DNA of 64,000 nucleotides from positions 4,995,264-5,059,263 of the forward strand of contig NC_092583.1 of assembly GCF_037975245.1 (NCBI RefSeq). Direction: 5' to 3'. Positions within the stretch are counted from its first letter, which is position 1. Each line of letters opens with the position of its first letter. Shown here piece after piece: positions 22,683-35,230 of the stretch. Under the pieces are notes generated by a model, which was not told the DNA's origin, made no database searches, and worked only from the letters and a program-made list of their open reading frames with translations. The stretch comes from Apostichopus japonicus. Its lineage: Eukaryota; Echinodermata; Holothuroidea; Aspidochirotida; Stichopodidae. The position numbers were made by a program, and so were the translations under genes.

Positions 22683-25600
22683 GTTGTAATACCTGGCTAC
22701 CAAACAGGAAAGGGAAGGAAACTTCACTTTATGTCAGATAAAGTCTAGATTGTTCCATTTTACATACCGAAGGATGACTAAAAAGCAGGCTTGTGTTATG
22801 CTAGCACTGCAAAATAATAACAGATTCTAATCGACGATGACACAGCTGAAAAAAATCAGAATCATTCTCTCTTGTAAGATATTGTCCTGGCTCCAGGTGT
22901 TAAAAGTAAACCTCGCAACATATAATGGAAATGACCACAGCTCGCAATCATTCCAAGATCACATCTGATGAAGAAACGACACTTCATAGGTACACTTTAA
23001 GGTGCAAGTCGGTGAAAACATTTGATCTTCTTAAAAACCTGCCTTTGATACTTCCTCGACAATACTCGTCCACGACACAACTTATAATATCGTAATAGAC
23101 ACTTGCTCTCTGCTATCAATCAAACTTAAAATGTCCTCTCAGATATAAACTAGAGGCCTCCAAAGGCATGTCTCTCTCTGTGAGCTATAACAACCTAATT
23201 TCAATGACTCGTTGGATGTCTTTAATGTCTTAATAGATGTAAATTACATTCCCGGAGAACAGGTTAAATATGTTTAAAGCAGCATCCGTTCTCACGAACA
23301 GAGAATAAAACTCATTCTGTGCTGCAATCATGCAGTCAAGACGATATTTACTGCCACGGACTGTGGAATCACAGATCTGGTGGAAGATGTCAAACACAAT
23401 GACATACCTTATCACGATCCCGAGTGTAGTCAAGCAAGAATATTAGTTTTTACCTCAGTGGGTTTGATATTATCCCTAAAAGTCAATCTCCTCTCATACG
23501 TTTCAAAATTATTACTAAAGACTGGTTTAAAGTAACCACAAGAAATGACCACTAAATTCTTCCGTGAAGATCTCAAAGTGCAGTCCTTTGTCAATTATGA
23601 AACATCGGCTCAGGGAAAAAAAGGATTTCACAAAAGTTTGTTTACTCAATTTAGATCAACTTACACTCCATAACACTCTGGTCATAAAAGAAACATCTTT
23701 CACAACAAAAAGCTATGGGCAAAGATGCCAATTTGTTCAACTTTGCTTTTAGAATTCTTGGAGAGAATTCACAGGCCACCAGTCGGATATTTCTTTGATG
23801 TAAAGAGGAAAATTCAAACAAATCAGTTAAATTGCAGAAACAACAAGTGTTAGCATTCATCCGTGAGAATACTAAATCACTCACTCGATATCACTCGCTT
23901 CCTCTTTAGAATTAATCGGCAGCGAATAAGGAAAGGCACAACTTCAACATTTACAGAGTATGATAAGGCATGAATATATCTTAAAGGGCTGCATGCATGA
24001 ATGAATTCAATAGATTTCACTGATGTCCCATACAACTATTGACATCCAATCTTAATCTCTGCTGATCGACTCAAAATTTTGATCCTTGTCTGCTTCAGAA
24101 GAAAAAAACTTCCTTTGGTTGAATATGTAATTATATAATAAATTATTATTATATTAAAGGTACAGCACACGCTCGTGAAGCAAGATTAAGACTTTCCAAG
24201 TAAACAAAAGTATTTAACGAGACCAGCTGGTTATTTGCGTAATATCCTGTTCCCATTAAGTGGTTTCTTCTACTCAAAAATGAAATTTGATTCTGTCTGA
24301 AAGTAGAAAGTTCTCAATAGCCTTATGTTTTGACACATCTTGAGAAGCACATACAACAAATGTATTTACACTGTTCTATATACGTACAATTTAAACTTTA
24401 AATAAAAAACAGAAGTGTGTCACTTTCAGCAGTAAATCAAATTTTTTACTCAATGTAATATCCCGAGAAACAAGAAGTCTATATTTATATTGAAACCTTG
24501 TGATTAATATTTGATGAAGTTATTGCTACTACAGTTTGTAAATTGCTTTTAATCAAATGGTTTGATTATTTCCATATTCCAAGATCAATAAAATGTCAAG
24601 AATTATCGTCAAATAGTAGCCATCTGTTTAAAGATTAAGCCGAATAATATCATAATGAACACGACAATACGTATATTGAGCCATAAATTTGATATACAGC
24701 CTAGCCGGTGTCGTCATTTCTAAGAGAACTTGAATTTGCTTCCTCAAAAAGATTGATTCTTCCATCCAGAATAAATTACATGTCATCAAGAGTGATGTGT
24801 TTATAGCAGTTCCATGGTCTATTATTCTCTTGCAACTACATGTGAAACTTCCTTCCTCACAGATATCGAGAATGACAGGGAATCCATAATTATGGAAACG
24901 ATACTTTAAGTAGCAGAATAAATCTTGGGTTGAAGGGCAGCCGAACTTAACAAACCATCAGTCCCAAGATCCATGTAAAATCACAAACTATATGTCTCAA
25001 AAATTTTTAATAAAGTTGGAGGACTGTGGAAGCAAGGTGCTGACGAAATACACTGTACTAGTGACACAAAGGTTGAGTGGAAATTCATTCATGGTTCTAT
25101 GCTTGTATTAGGTTGTGATTAGGCATACCGGGACTAGCGAGCAGGAAGTCATATACATGGAGGTGATTGCTTGGAATCTCAAAGGACATACAAGAGCAAA
25201 GTGAAAATCAATGAGGATTGGGTACTTTATGATATATTTTGTTCTGTAAATTTACCAACCTTAAAGAACACACTATATGCTGGGGCTCAATAAAAGGGAA
25301 CTATTGAAACAATAAGGTAGTGACATTAATTTCCATGATGTTAACTTCAATAATTATCTATTATCTGTGATTAACACAGTATAAACACAAATGTAGACCT
25401 AAAGTTTCTGAGTAAATTGCAAATTGTGGTTTAAATTATTAATTACTGCTGTATTGGACTATCATTCAACAAAATGATTAAGGTTTAAAATAACCTTATA
25501 TCATAAAAAGAATCATATTGTTTTGGTGTTAGCTAGGATCTCTTTGTGTTATGCATAGACATCACTGAATCTCTTTGAAGCAATTTATTTCTATGTTAAA

Positions 25601-25874
25601 AACTTTGAAGGACTTCAGAATTGGCCCCAATTATTTGCAAGTTAAAACAGCTAAAAGCTCCCTTTCCTGGGAGCAAATGCTGTGGCCCTCAAAATTGCTT
25701 TTAGGCAAAGCAGCGCTAGAAGTAAACAAAAAGTTTCATTGAATGGAAAATACTTTGATGGTTAAAAAACAATGCTTGCTAAAGTTTAGACATAACTAGA
25801 GAGACTATTATTTATATTTCTTACACAATTTGGGAAAATACCCAACAATTTAAGACCTTTCAGTAAGTATAAAT
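22683..25874. other. Non-coding stretch upstream of GPCR 2
   Basis: Contains a likely splice acceptor at 22693-22694 for GPCR 2. Otherwise no recognisable gene or repeat; 5' non-coding exons may lie here. Confidence 0.45.
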
Positions 25875-26029
25875 GCAGCAAGAAATTATAATTCTCTCCT
25901 GAGCCTACAAGAAGGAGTATTACTTATCATTTAGTGAAAGACAAAGACTTAATTACAGCAGGAAATGATACTTCTCTCCTTAGCCTACAGAGAAGGAGTG
26001 TATTAATTATCATTTAGTGAAATACAAAG
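25875..26029. repeat. About 80-bp tandem duplication, diverged
   Basis: Two units sharing GCAxGAAAT, CTCTCCT-AGCCTACA, GAAGGAGT and ATCATTTAGTGAAA start at 25875 and 25955. Confidence 0.85.
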
Positions 26030-26989
26030 CGAACAGCAAATGGTAGTGTTTGATTCACACAGCTTTGGTGTACTCATGTTAGTGTGTTAAACGACTGATA
26101 AAATCTATGCATTTTACCACAATGTAAGCAAAATTTACATATATGGCACCTAAACACCTAATGGAATGTTTGAGGGCTCCCTCAATAAAGCATTAAATTC
26201 TCTATTCACTTTCAATCAAATCATAACCTAATTTAGACATTAGAGTGTTTCAAATTGTTGGAGTAAAGTTTCTATATGGCTGCAGCGCTTACATTTCGCT
26301 CAAGAAACTTAGCGATATATCATACTACAACATGTTTTAGATGCATCAACCCCTAAAAAATAATGGAACGATCTTGGCTTTTATTTACTTTTTGGCTAAT
26401 TCAAGGTGCAGTCAGTTGTGCAATAATTTTGTCCCTATGGGCATTTTCAGCTATTTAACATTCCCATATTTGACATGTTTAGGAGGACATGTTACTATGC
26501 AGGTTCATAACTCTACAGCATACAGGATATTACTGTTTGCTATGGGTTTGATTTTGGACATAGTTAATGTGGTGGGTAGGCCGGTATTTGGATAGCCGCA
26601 TACCTATTATTAAAGAAAAACAATCAACTGTTGTATAAGACAAGTTAATGTAGGAAGATAGCAGTGATATTAGGATGAAGAGAAACCACACTCAATATTA
26701 ATTTATAATAATTAACTGCAGTCATTTCAAATTTACCAAATTTTTAAACTAATTTTAACACTACAAGTGCCTTAACAAAGTTATGCAAGCCCATATACTT
26801 CTTATTCAAACATATAAAGTGTTATGGTTTTCCTGTAATTTCTGCACAGGTTTGTGTGTGTAGAAATTAAGTACAAGCATAAAAATGATAGAACTATATT
26901 TATATGAACCATCAGCCTTTATATAGTGATATTTCTTGCAAATGTCCGTTCTACTTCAGAACATTTTCAGATTTTTACTGCTCTGAACC
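26030..26989. other. Non-coding stretch
   Basis: AT-rich, nothing recognisable. A short open frame near 26341-26595 has no domain, motif or splice support. Confidence 0.5.
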
Positions 26990-27215
26990 CAAATGATCCC
27001 TGATCACCACACAAAATAACTGGATACATACTTGTTCTCACTATAAGGTGGATCAGCAAACTACATATGCAGTTCATCCTAGCTTGGCCAAGTTAACATG
27101 TTTACAGACTTTAACCTATGGTCATCTCAAGTGACCTTTGACCTCCACAAACTTGAACTCATTCACAAAGTACCTGCTTCAATCACCATGCACTTCTGAG
27201 TTGTCTTGTTAACCA
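26990..27215. repeat. Dispersed repeat with TGACCTTTGACCT motif (copy 1)
   Basis: Shares GATCA-CACA, CAGTTCAT-like and TGACCTTTGACCTC blocks with 36330-36690. The TGACCT-T-TGACCT at 27132-27144 is a perfect direct repeat with 1-base spacing. Confidence 0.5.
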
Positions 27216-27503
27216 GTCACATGCCTGCATACACACCATCACAAAATTCCTAAATTTGCTTTCAGCACAATATCATGGCTTAAGTCAATGCCAGCAACAT
27301 AGAGATGCACTTTAAATGGTTGTGTATTGGTACAACTTTCAGGTTTATGTGGGTTTTTCTAATACACATGACAGACAACATCAAATCAAAAGAATTTTGT
27401 AATAAACTAATGATATCAATATCACATTTATATGCATGGGCTCTTATTAATGTTTGACTAGAATCATACAATTATTGGTTTTAATATCGTCTAATTGGAA
27501 TCT

Positions 27504-27829
27504 ACCCCCTCTTTTTCTTCTCCCCCTCTCGTTCTCCCCCCCCCCCTCTTGTTCTTCTCCTCCCTCTCGTTCTCCTCCCCCCTCTCGTTCTCCTCCCCCC
27601 TCTTGTTCTCCTCCCCCTCTCGTTCTCCTCCCCCTCTCGTTCTCCCCCCTGTCGTGTTCTCCCCCCTGTCGTTCTCCTCCCCCACTTGTTCTCCTCCCCC
27701 TCTCGTTCTCCTCCCCCTCTCGTTCTCCTCCCCCCTCTCGTTCTCCCCCCTGTCGTTCTTCTCCCCCCTCTCATACTCCTCCCCCTCTTGTTCTCCTACC
27801 CCTCTTGTTCTCCTGCCCTCTCGTTCTCA
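27504..27829. repeat. Homopyrimidine minisatellite
   Basis: About 325 bases of CCCCTCTCGTTCTCCT units (mostly 16-20 bp) with almost no purine except G on this strand. It can form triplex (H-DNA). Open frames in several phases on both strands are artefacts of the repeat. Confidence 0.95.
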
Positions 27830-28267
27830 TTATCAATTTGTACCTTACTATATTGTTTGTCTTTTAATTAGCATTGCAGGAATGCAGACACCTCTATTAC
27901 TTCTCAGACAGAAAAAGCACTTCATTGATGAGTGATGACTGTAAAGATCAGATTATTTATGGTTATCAGAATCAAATGATAGCCTTAATAATCATCAACA
28001 GCAATATTGCAAACCTACGTGGAGGTTAGGGGGGGGGGGGGAGGACTCTCCATAATTTGTTTTCTTGGCAACAATGGAAAAATAAATTTAGGAGATGGGA
28101 AAAGTGTACAATGCAAATATACAGACATACAGATAACTATTTTCGACATGCACAGAACTACAGGGTGATGTACTATAACTGCAGCGTACGGCTTTAATTT
28201 CAATTCTAAGTCGAGAAATCAGCTAACCACACCAGAGATTGACAGAAGTAGATCATTTTAGATGTAA
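27830..28267. other. Non-coding stretch
   Basis: No gene. A poly-G run of about 13 bases is at 28029-28041. Confidence 0.5.
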
Positions 28268-28400
28268 ACTAGAGCATCAAAATGCACAGTAGCTCTCACA
28301 TGATTTATCATTTGGACAAGTATGTCTCAATGAATGAATCTATTTTGACACCTTAAATTAGGGCGCCAGCAGTCTTAATAACTTGCCCGCCTCCAGACGC
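28268..28400 (+). repeat. Dispersed repeat shared with 54909
   Basis: AGAGCATCAAAATG, ATCATTTGGACAAGT and GTCTCAA-GAATGAA-CTATT blocks are collinear with 54909-55045. Confidence 0.7.
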
Positions 28401-29484
28401 TTCCTGTACAACTGAGTGTTCAGCTGGATAGTGCATTCTGAGTACTATTACTGTGTTCCCCTATTTTTGTGCGACCCATTTTCATGTAAGCACATACAGC
28501 ATTAAGCCTACATCTAATTAAGGCTAGGCCCTAGCCTAATGAAACTAGTTGTCCATCCTATACCTCCAGACTTGAGTAACCCACACATTTTGGGGACTAT
28601 GGGAGCGGGGGATGGGGGGGATGGGAATGTTAATACAGAGCCCCTTAATACAAGTAGTAACCTCCACTTTGGAAACAATATCAGTCGACAGTTGGAACAA
28701 AGTAGTGATGTATCATATCATACGGCACATACCACATTAGGACAGGGGGACATGCTAACCATATCACTTAACTGAGCTCAACAGAAATTTGATACAGATA
28801 TAAACAATGGCGTCATGTTTAAATACTATAAACAATTTATTTGTGGAAATACCAAACATGATGATATTGTTTCATCACTTCGCTCCAGCATACAGAAAAA
28901 ATTTAATTCCACATAAGAAGCTAACAAAATTGCAAATTGAAAGAGTAAAAAACAAAGTTGCTTCAATTTTTTGAAAAAGTTTGACAATTAATATCTGGAA
29001 CTCCATAATCTCACACACTGTAATGTGTGAGCTAATAATATGCAGAGCTGTAAACAGCTGCTATGAAGTTTTTTACAGAACGTAAACAAAGTTGCTGTTT
29101 ATTAGTTTCCATTGTAAATACAATGTGCCTTAATGTTAGCCATTCCCTGTGCCTACATATAATGATACAAATAATATTGAGGATTTATAAAATGCAGACA
29201 TATCCTATGATAATGGTGCTCAAGACGCAATATTCTAAGAATAATACCACACCTTTCTGTATTTGTCCTTCTCCAGTTTATTCCCTACCCCCTTCCCTTA
29301 ATCCTTCCTTCGCCCTCCACTGTTTATCTCCTATCTCTCCTCTTCCCCTGTTGGTTTCTTTCTTTCTTCTCTCCATCCCTTGTCTACTAATCCCCTTACA
29401 TCCATCTCTTTGTGTTCACCATGCTCATTAACTTGTCTGTATTCTGTGCATGTTTTTGTCCCTTCTGTTACTGTTACTTGTCAT
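28401..29484. other. Non-coding stretch
   Basis: No supported gene. A G-rich patch lies at 28604-28622 and a pyrimidine-rich tract around 29265-29400. Confidence 0.45.
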
Positions 29485-29605
29485 TCAGCCTTTCAAGAAA
29501 ATCCTGCTAGGATGGAAACGTCAGGCCAACTTACTTTTACACATTCTACTACACAGGCTCTCGAGTGGATAAGCAGTTTGCTAACAGTTTTATTTTATTT
29601 TGAAG
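29485..29605 (+). repeat. Dispersed 'TCCTGCTAGGAT' repeat, sense copy
   Basis: Contains ATCCTGCTAGGATGGAAACG, CAGGC, TTACTTTTACACATTCT, CAGGCTCTCGAGTGGATAAG and TTGCTAACAGTTTTATTTTA in order. The same order is seen on the minus strand from about 40476 down to 40340. Confidence 0.75.
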
Positions 29606-29944
29606 AATAATAACTGTTAGATATGGAAATAACAAGTTGAGGCATTCCATCTGCTTACTGTACATATCTGCAAAATGCTTGAATGTCCTATCAAGACTGA
29701 ACAAAATGTTCACAAATGTACATAATACAGCACAAAAAAATCTATTGAAAGGTCTCATGAGTTGATTTTATCAAGACTTTTATTAAAAGTGTGAACCACA
29801 TTATTATCTTATTTTTAGTTTTAGTTCATATGTTGAAATGTTTTCTGGTAAATTGTTACAGTTTTTACTACTATTAAATATTCAAACTTGAAATACAGAC
29901 CACCACTTCATACTTGAGTTGCCAGCAAACTTCGCTAAAGACAT

Positions 29945-30110
29945 ATATCTTACATCGATCCCCCTAAGATCATTAAAACTATTGAAGTAGCTCAAGGAAG
30001 CCAAGGAAATTACAGATGGAGGAGAAAATACAATCATTTTGAACAAGCAAAAAGCTCTCAAGAGGATTCACCATGTCAGATATGAAAATATTTTACCACC
30101 CCCACGTTGA
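29945..30110 (+). repeat. Dispersed repeat, family Y (copy 1)
   Basis: AATACAATCATTTTGAACAA, AAAAGCTCTCAAGAGGATTC and ACCATGT are shared with 31983-32055. The left part (AGATCATTAAAACTA) is shared with the units at 32.2-33.3 kb. Confidence 0.75.
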
Positions 30111-30126
30111 AAGAGAGGCATAAGAA

Positions 30127-31510
30127 CAGTGGCGTCACCAGACTTTTCAGTCTGGGGGGGCACAAGCATTTGATGGGGGGCACTTAGGTGGATACGGATC
30201 GCTGTCCTGGGGGAGGGGTCTAAGGGGAGGGGGTGCACCCCTCCCCTTTGGAAAATTTTCGCATACGGAGGTGGGCTAGATGCAAAATGGTGCCACATTT
30301 GATGCTAAATTCGATCTGAAGATATCTCCGGAAATTGCTATTTTTGAGGTAATGATTTTAACAACGCGCAGAATTTTGCAGAGGATATGAACCACATGCT
30401 GTCGATATTATTCCTAACCCTATCAATAGAACCTACATTTGTTGAATTAATGTGTGCATGACCCCGACTCCTTTCTTGTCCTTCTCGTTTTCTCCCATTA
30501 TCTATTAAGATGTAACAGGTTCCAGCATCGTTATTGGCTCCTATAGGGATCTCACCATGCAATCCAAAGTTGGATCACACATCGAGTATGGCTCAGTATG
30601 CAGGTGTGAACATTTGCCATTTGTTCCTACAAGCATCTGACCTCAAATGACCTCTGCACCCCCTACACAACAGGGTTAATATATGGGTCCACAAATATAG
30701 GCAAGTATGGTGCCTGCGGACCCTCACATTCTCACATTTCGTCAGCTCCTAACCTGTCAACCTCAGACCAAGGCAACATACTGCAGTACCCTCCCTTCTC
30801 ACAGCAGGTCCGGATTTTCGGCATTTCACAGGCATCCAATTCACGAGAGGTAAAAGACACACACAGACAGCAGACAAACACTCTCACCCATATGACAAAT
30901 GCACACAAAGGCCCACACAAAGGCCCTCAAGGTTAGGGTTCAGAGCAACGATATTACTCATCGGTCCAGAAAAAATAAAGCGCGTTCTTTCATATTCTGA
31001 GGTCAGAATCATGAGAAAGGTCCAGAAATAGTGTTCTCTGGAGAGTAGGGGTGGCCTACTTTTCAGGAATTTGATTGGACTGCACCTATTGATTTTCTGA
31101 ATATTCGTCCTACTTCCTAGGAAATAAAAACACGGCTGCAGCACAGCCAGAACAGGGAAATTCATTGTTTTAAACGATGAGTCATGTAGCTCGCGAAGCG
31201 GACGTGTATAGCCGCTGGTATGGCGTGAGCACTGACACATTCAATGTAAATATCGACACCTGTTGTGATGGCGCGGGTTACGACTTCGATACCCAACGGT
31301 CAAGGATAAACTTTTTCATTTTTTCGCAGCTCATTTGAAGAAAATACGAATTACTGTGCTTCTTTGTCCTTATGAAAAACCAACTCAGATGATGGGAGTT
31401 AAATATAAAAAACTATATATATTTTTTTTACCAACCCAAATCTCAGATGGGGGGGCACTCGGGGGGCACTAGGTTTTCCAGGGGGGCACGTGCCCCCCCT
31501 GGCCCCCCTT
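30127..31510 (+). mobile_element. Probable DNA transposon remnant, right end unclear
   Basis: Starts CAGTGGCGTCACCAG, a hAT-style end like the others here, then GGGGGGGCAC. The right side has repeated GGGGGGCAC blocks and GTGCCCCCCCTGG but no closing GACGCCACTG. No 8-bp target duplication is found. The interior (about 1.3 kb) encodes nothing recognisable. Either the last bases are deleted or it is a different class of element. Confidence 0.5.
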
Positions 31511-31519
31511 AACAAGGAA

Positions 31520-31975
31520 GTAAAAACCCATATACAGCACAAAACAAGTATAACAAATACATATTATAACGTGTATATACAAAATAAAGAGAAACAAAAT
31601 GGCGAAAGCCAACCTGCTACCCCTGCAACAAACAACAAGTAGAAACCTTTGTACAAAAGTCGCTCTCGCAAAACAGCCGCCAAATCCCTCCAACATACCA
31701 GAAAAGGATACTTTTAATCAGGCTAGAAAGAACATCTAGAATATCCAGTATCAGATGGAAGGAAAAACTTCCAAAACTTCCTCTACCCTAAGGACGAAAT
31801 CCGAAGGAAATATCCTGATCAAAAAAAAATGCGTGTAGGCACTTAAAATGGTAGAACGAGAAGGCGGGGCATTGGCCAGGGAGCTGGTCATGAGAGGGCC
31901 AACAGTGTTAGAGGGTTACCATGGACATTCTAGGCATGGTAGAAATGGTGCTAAAGTTGTGAGGAGACAGGTAAG
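31520..31975 (+). repeat. Dispersed repeat, family X (copy 2)
   Basis: Collinear with 9930-10375. Its 3' end (GGAGACAGGTAAGC) runs directly into family Y sequence at 31983. Confidence 0.65.
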
Positions 31976-31982
31976 CAAAGTA

Positions 31983-32100
31983 AATACAATCATTTTGAAC
32001 AAGCAAAAAGCTCTCAAGAGGATTCACCATGTGAGATATGAAGATGTTATACTCGAAAAACATTCCTTTTGGGGGGGGGGGAGGGGGAGAGAGACTGCTA
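31983..32100 (+). repeat. Dispersed repeat, family Y (copy 2, truncated)
   Basis: AATACAATCATTTTGAACAA through ACCATGTGAGATATGAAGAT is collinear with 29945-30110. A run of 10 or more G follows at 32071. Confidence 0.75.
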
Positions 32101-32204
32101 TTTGGAATACAGACTAGTGTGGGTAATGATTAGTTATGAGTGATATTATCTGTTTGGGTACATGTTAGTTGTTATCTATAAACTATATACAACAAAATAG
32201 TATT

Positions 32205-33260
32205 TGCAACTTTTAATCCTGTCAAAATATTCAAATTATTTCAAATTTACAAAGCCTTTATAACCTTTGACATGACATAGGCAAGGATACATAAATACGG
32301 TATAAATATAAATAAGATGAGTGCATCAATAAGTTCTGTTCAAGACCTAATTTTACAACTACCTCATGAGATTGTTACACTTATGAAGAAGACCATATTT
32401 AAAATAAAGAAAAAGGCAAAACCTCTCAAGAGTTTTCAAAACTTTAGACAAGGAGATGTCAATCTCATGGGAAGGTTAAATAAAAAAAATACAGACTTAT
32501 TGAGGATATAATGATGAGCCACTTTTAATATCAATGTGGGTTATTTGTGTTTAGGTATTACTAGGTATTAAAATTTCTACGCCTCCTGTCAAAATGAACA
32601 TTATAGAGATTTTATTACAAATTCACCAAGCCTTTATAACTTTTGCCACAACAATAGAGAGTTCTTTTGCTACAGGGATACATTAATAACATGTTAGCAT
32701 CATTAACTTCTGTTGAGGTCTCAGATCATTAAAACTACCAGGCAGGTCACTAGAGCAAAGCAATGATAGATGGAGAAGAAAATACAATAACTATGAAATA
32801 AAACTCTCAAGAGAGTTTACCATGTCAAAAAAGTAGGTAATATTACTCAGAAATGTTATTTTGAAGATAAAAAGTGGTCTCTTGAGAAAAGGATAATTTA
32901 TGAGCAACATCATTTCTAGTTGCTATATTATGATATCAAACTTTGGTGTTAATGTTTTAGTGGTCCTTTTAGTGTGTTCCATGTTACTGAGAGATTTCTC
33001 TTCATTTATTCACTAGATGTTTCACTTGTAAAAGTGTAAATTTTTATATGATGATTAGAGAACCATTTGCATGGTTAATGGATAAATTTAATAGATGTAG
33101 GTAAGCATCATTAACTTCTGCTAATTTAAACTTATTACAGCTTTCTAAATCCTAATATCATTAAACTAACGAGGCAGCTCGCTAGAGTCAACATGCACAT
33201 CAAGAAGAGGATTATGAGTATAAAATTGGAAGAAAACCCTATGAAAAACTTCTAAGCTTC
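32205..33260 (+). repeat. Diverged tandem units of about 390 bp
   Basis: Three old units can be followed by CCTGTCAAAAT (32218, 32586), AAGCCTTTATAAC (32250, 32630), CATCAATAAGTTCTG or CATTAACTTCTG (32323, 32700, 33107) and CTCTCAAGAG-like blocks. They relate to family Y. A short open frame in the first unit (32317-32511) is not conserved in the others. Confidence 0.6.
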
Positions 33261-33329
33261 TTGAAATCATACATGCTGTATATGAAAATGAAAGGATGAA
33301 AGTGTCTGAGATTAATGGATCATGCTCTT

Positions 33330-34560
33330 GGCAAGAGTATTATAGCTATATGATATATAGATCATATATGATATATCTGTTATGATATATCATGTTATAA
33401 TGTATCTTATCTGTTATTATATATCCTATCTATTATGATATATGCTATTATATCTGATATATTCTATCTGTTATTAAATATCCTATCTGTTAAGTACATA
33501 AACTGTAATGTATTTTCCATCCTATCTGTTATCTGTTATGATATATCCAATCTTTTATGATGTATCCTATTATTTCTGATATATGATATATTCTATGTTA
33601 TGATATATTCAATCTTTTATGATGTATCCTATTATATCTGATATATGATATATTCTATGTTATGATATATCCAATCATTTATGATGTATCCCATTATTCT
33701 GATATATGATATATTCTATGTTATGATATATCTTATCTTTTATGATGTATCCTATTATTTCTATAGAATAATAATTTTAGAATTCTATATTATGATATAT
33801 CCTATCTTTTATGATGTATCCTATTATTTCTGATATATGATATATTCTATGTTATGATATATCCAATCACTTATGATGTATCCTATTATTTCTGATATAT
33901 GATATATTCTATGTTATGATATATCCAATCATTTTTGATGTATCCTATTATTCTGATATATGATATATTCTATGTTATGATATATCCAATCATTTATGAT
34001 GTATCCTATTATTCTGATATATGATATATTCTATGTTATGATATATCCTATCTTTTATGATGTATCCTATTATTTCTGATATATGATATATTCTATGTTA
34101 TGATATATCCTATCTTTTATGATGTATCCTATTATTTCTGATATATGATAAATTCTATGTAATGATATATCCTATCTTTTATGATGTATCCTATTATTTC
34201 TGATATATGATATATTCTATCTGTTATTATATATCCTATCTGTTATTATATATCCTATATTTTATGATGTATCCTATTATTTCTGATATATGATAAATTC
34301 TATGTTATGATATATCCTATCTTTTATGATGTATCCTATTATTTCTGATATATGATATATTCTATCTGTTATTATATATCCTATCTGTTATTATATATCC
34401 TATATTTTATGATGTATCCTATTATTTCTGATATATGATATATTCTATGTTATTATATATTCTATCTGTTATTATGTATCCTATCTTTTATGATATATGC
34501 TATTATATCTGATATATTCTATCTGTTATTATATATCTGTTAAGTACATATACTGTCATG
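33330..34560. repeat. AT-rich satellite, about 61-63-bp unit
   Basis: TGATATATCCTATC and ATGATGTATCCTATTATT alternate in a unit of about 61-63 bp, roughly 15 copies, built from a shorter GATATATCCTATCTGTTAT-type motif. The left edge decays into degenerate TATATGATATA. Confidence 0.9.
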
Positions 34561-35230
34561 TATGTTTCTGTCTGTCCTGTCTGTTATCATATATTTTGTT
34601 ATGGTATATCCTATTATAGATGATATATCCAATCAGTAATGGTATATCCTATCTGTTATGGTATGTATACATCTATGTGTTATATCCTATCTGTTATGAT
34701 ATATCCTATCTGCTGTGTATATCCTATCATTGATGTTAAATTCTAATATATCCTATTTGTTACTATATATATGTTATCATATGTTAGTCATCCTATCTGT
34801 TATCGTATCTTCTATCTGTTATGTTATATCCTATTATATCTCATATATCCAATCAGTAATGATATATCCTATCTGTTATTACATATCATATCTGCTGTGT
34901 ATATCCTATCATTGATGTTAAATTCTAATACATCCTATTTGTTACTATATATATGTTATCATATGTTAGTCATCCTATCTGTTATCGAATCTTCTATCTG
35001 TTATGTTATATCCTATTATATCTCATATATCCAATCAGTAATGATATATCCTATCTGTTATGATATATCATATCTGCTGTGTATATCCTATCATTGATGT
35101 TACATCCTAATACATCCTATTTGTTACTATATGTTATCATATGTTACATCCTATCTGTTATGATATCTTCTATCTGTTATCATATATATATCCTATCATA
35201 TAAGCTATATATATATCCTAGCTATATATG
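34561..35230. repeat. AT-rich satellite with 182-bp higher-order unit
   Basis: ATTGATGTTA occurs at 34729 and 34911 and its variant at 35093, exactly 182 bp apart. The intervening sequence is nearly identical between the first two units. Same base motif as the block to its left. Confidence 0.9.

Noticed and set aside
27454-27935. Pro/Ser-rich and Arg/Gly/Glu-rich open frames on both strands
   Set aside because: They are translations of the homopyrimidine minisatellite in different phases, with no start context, domain or splice support.
34715-35097. Tyr/Ile/Ser-rich plus-strand frames
   Set aside because: Translation of the AT-rich 182-bp satellite unit.
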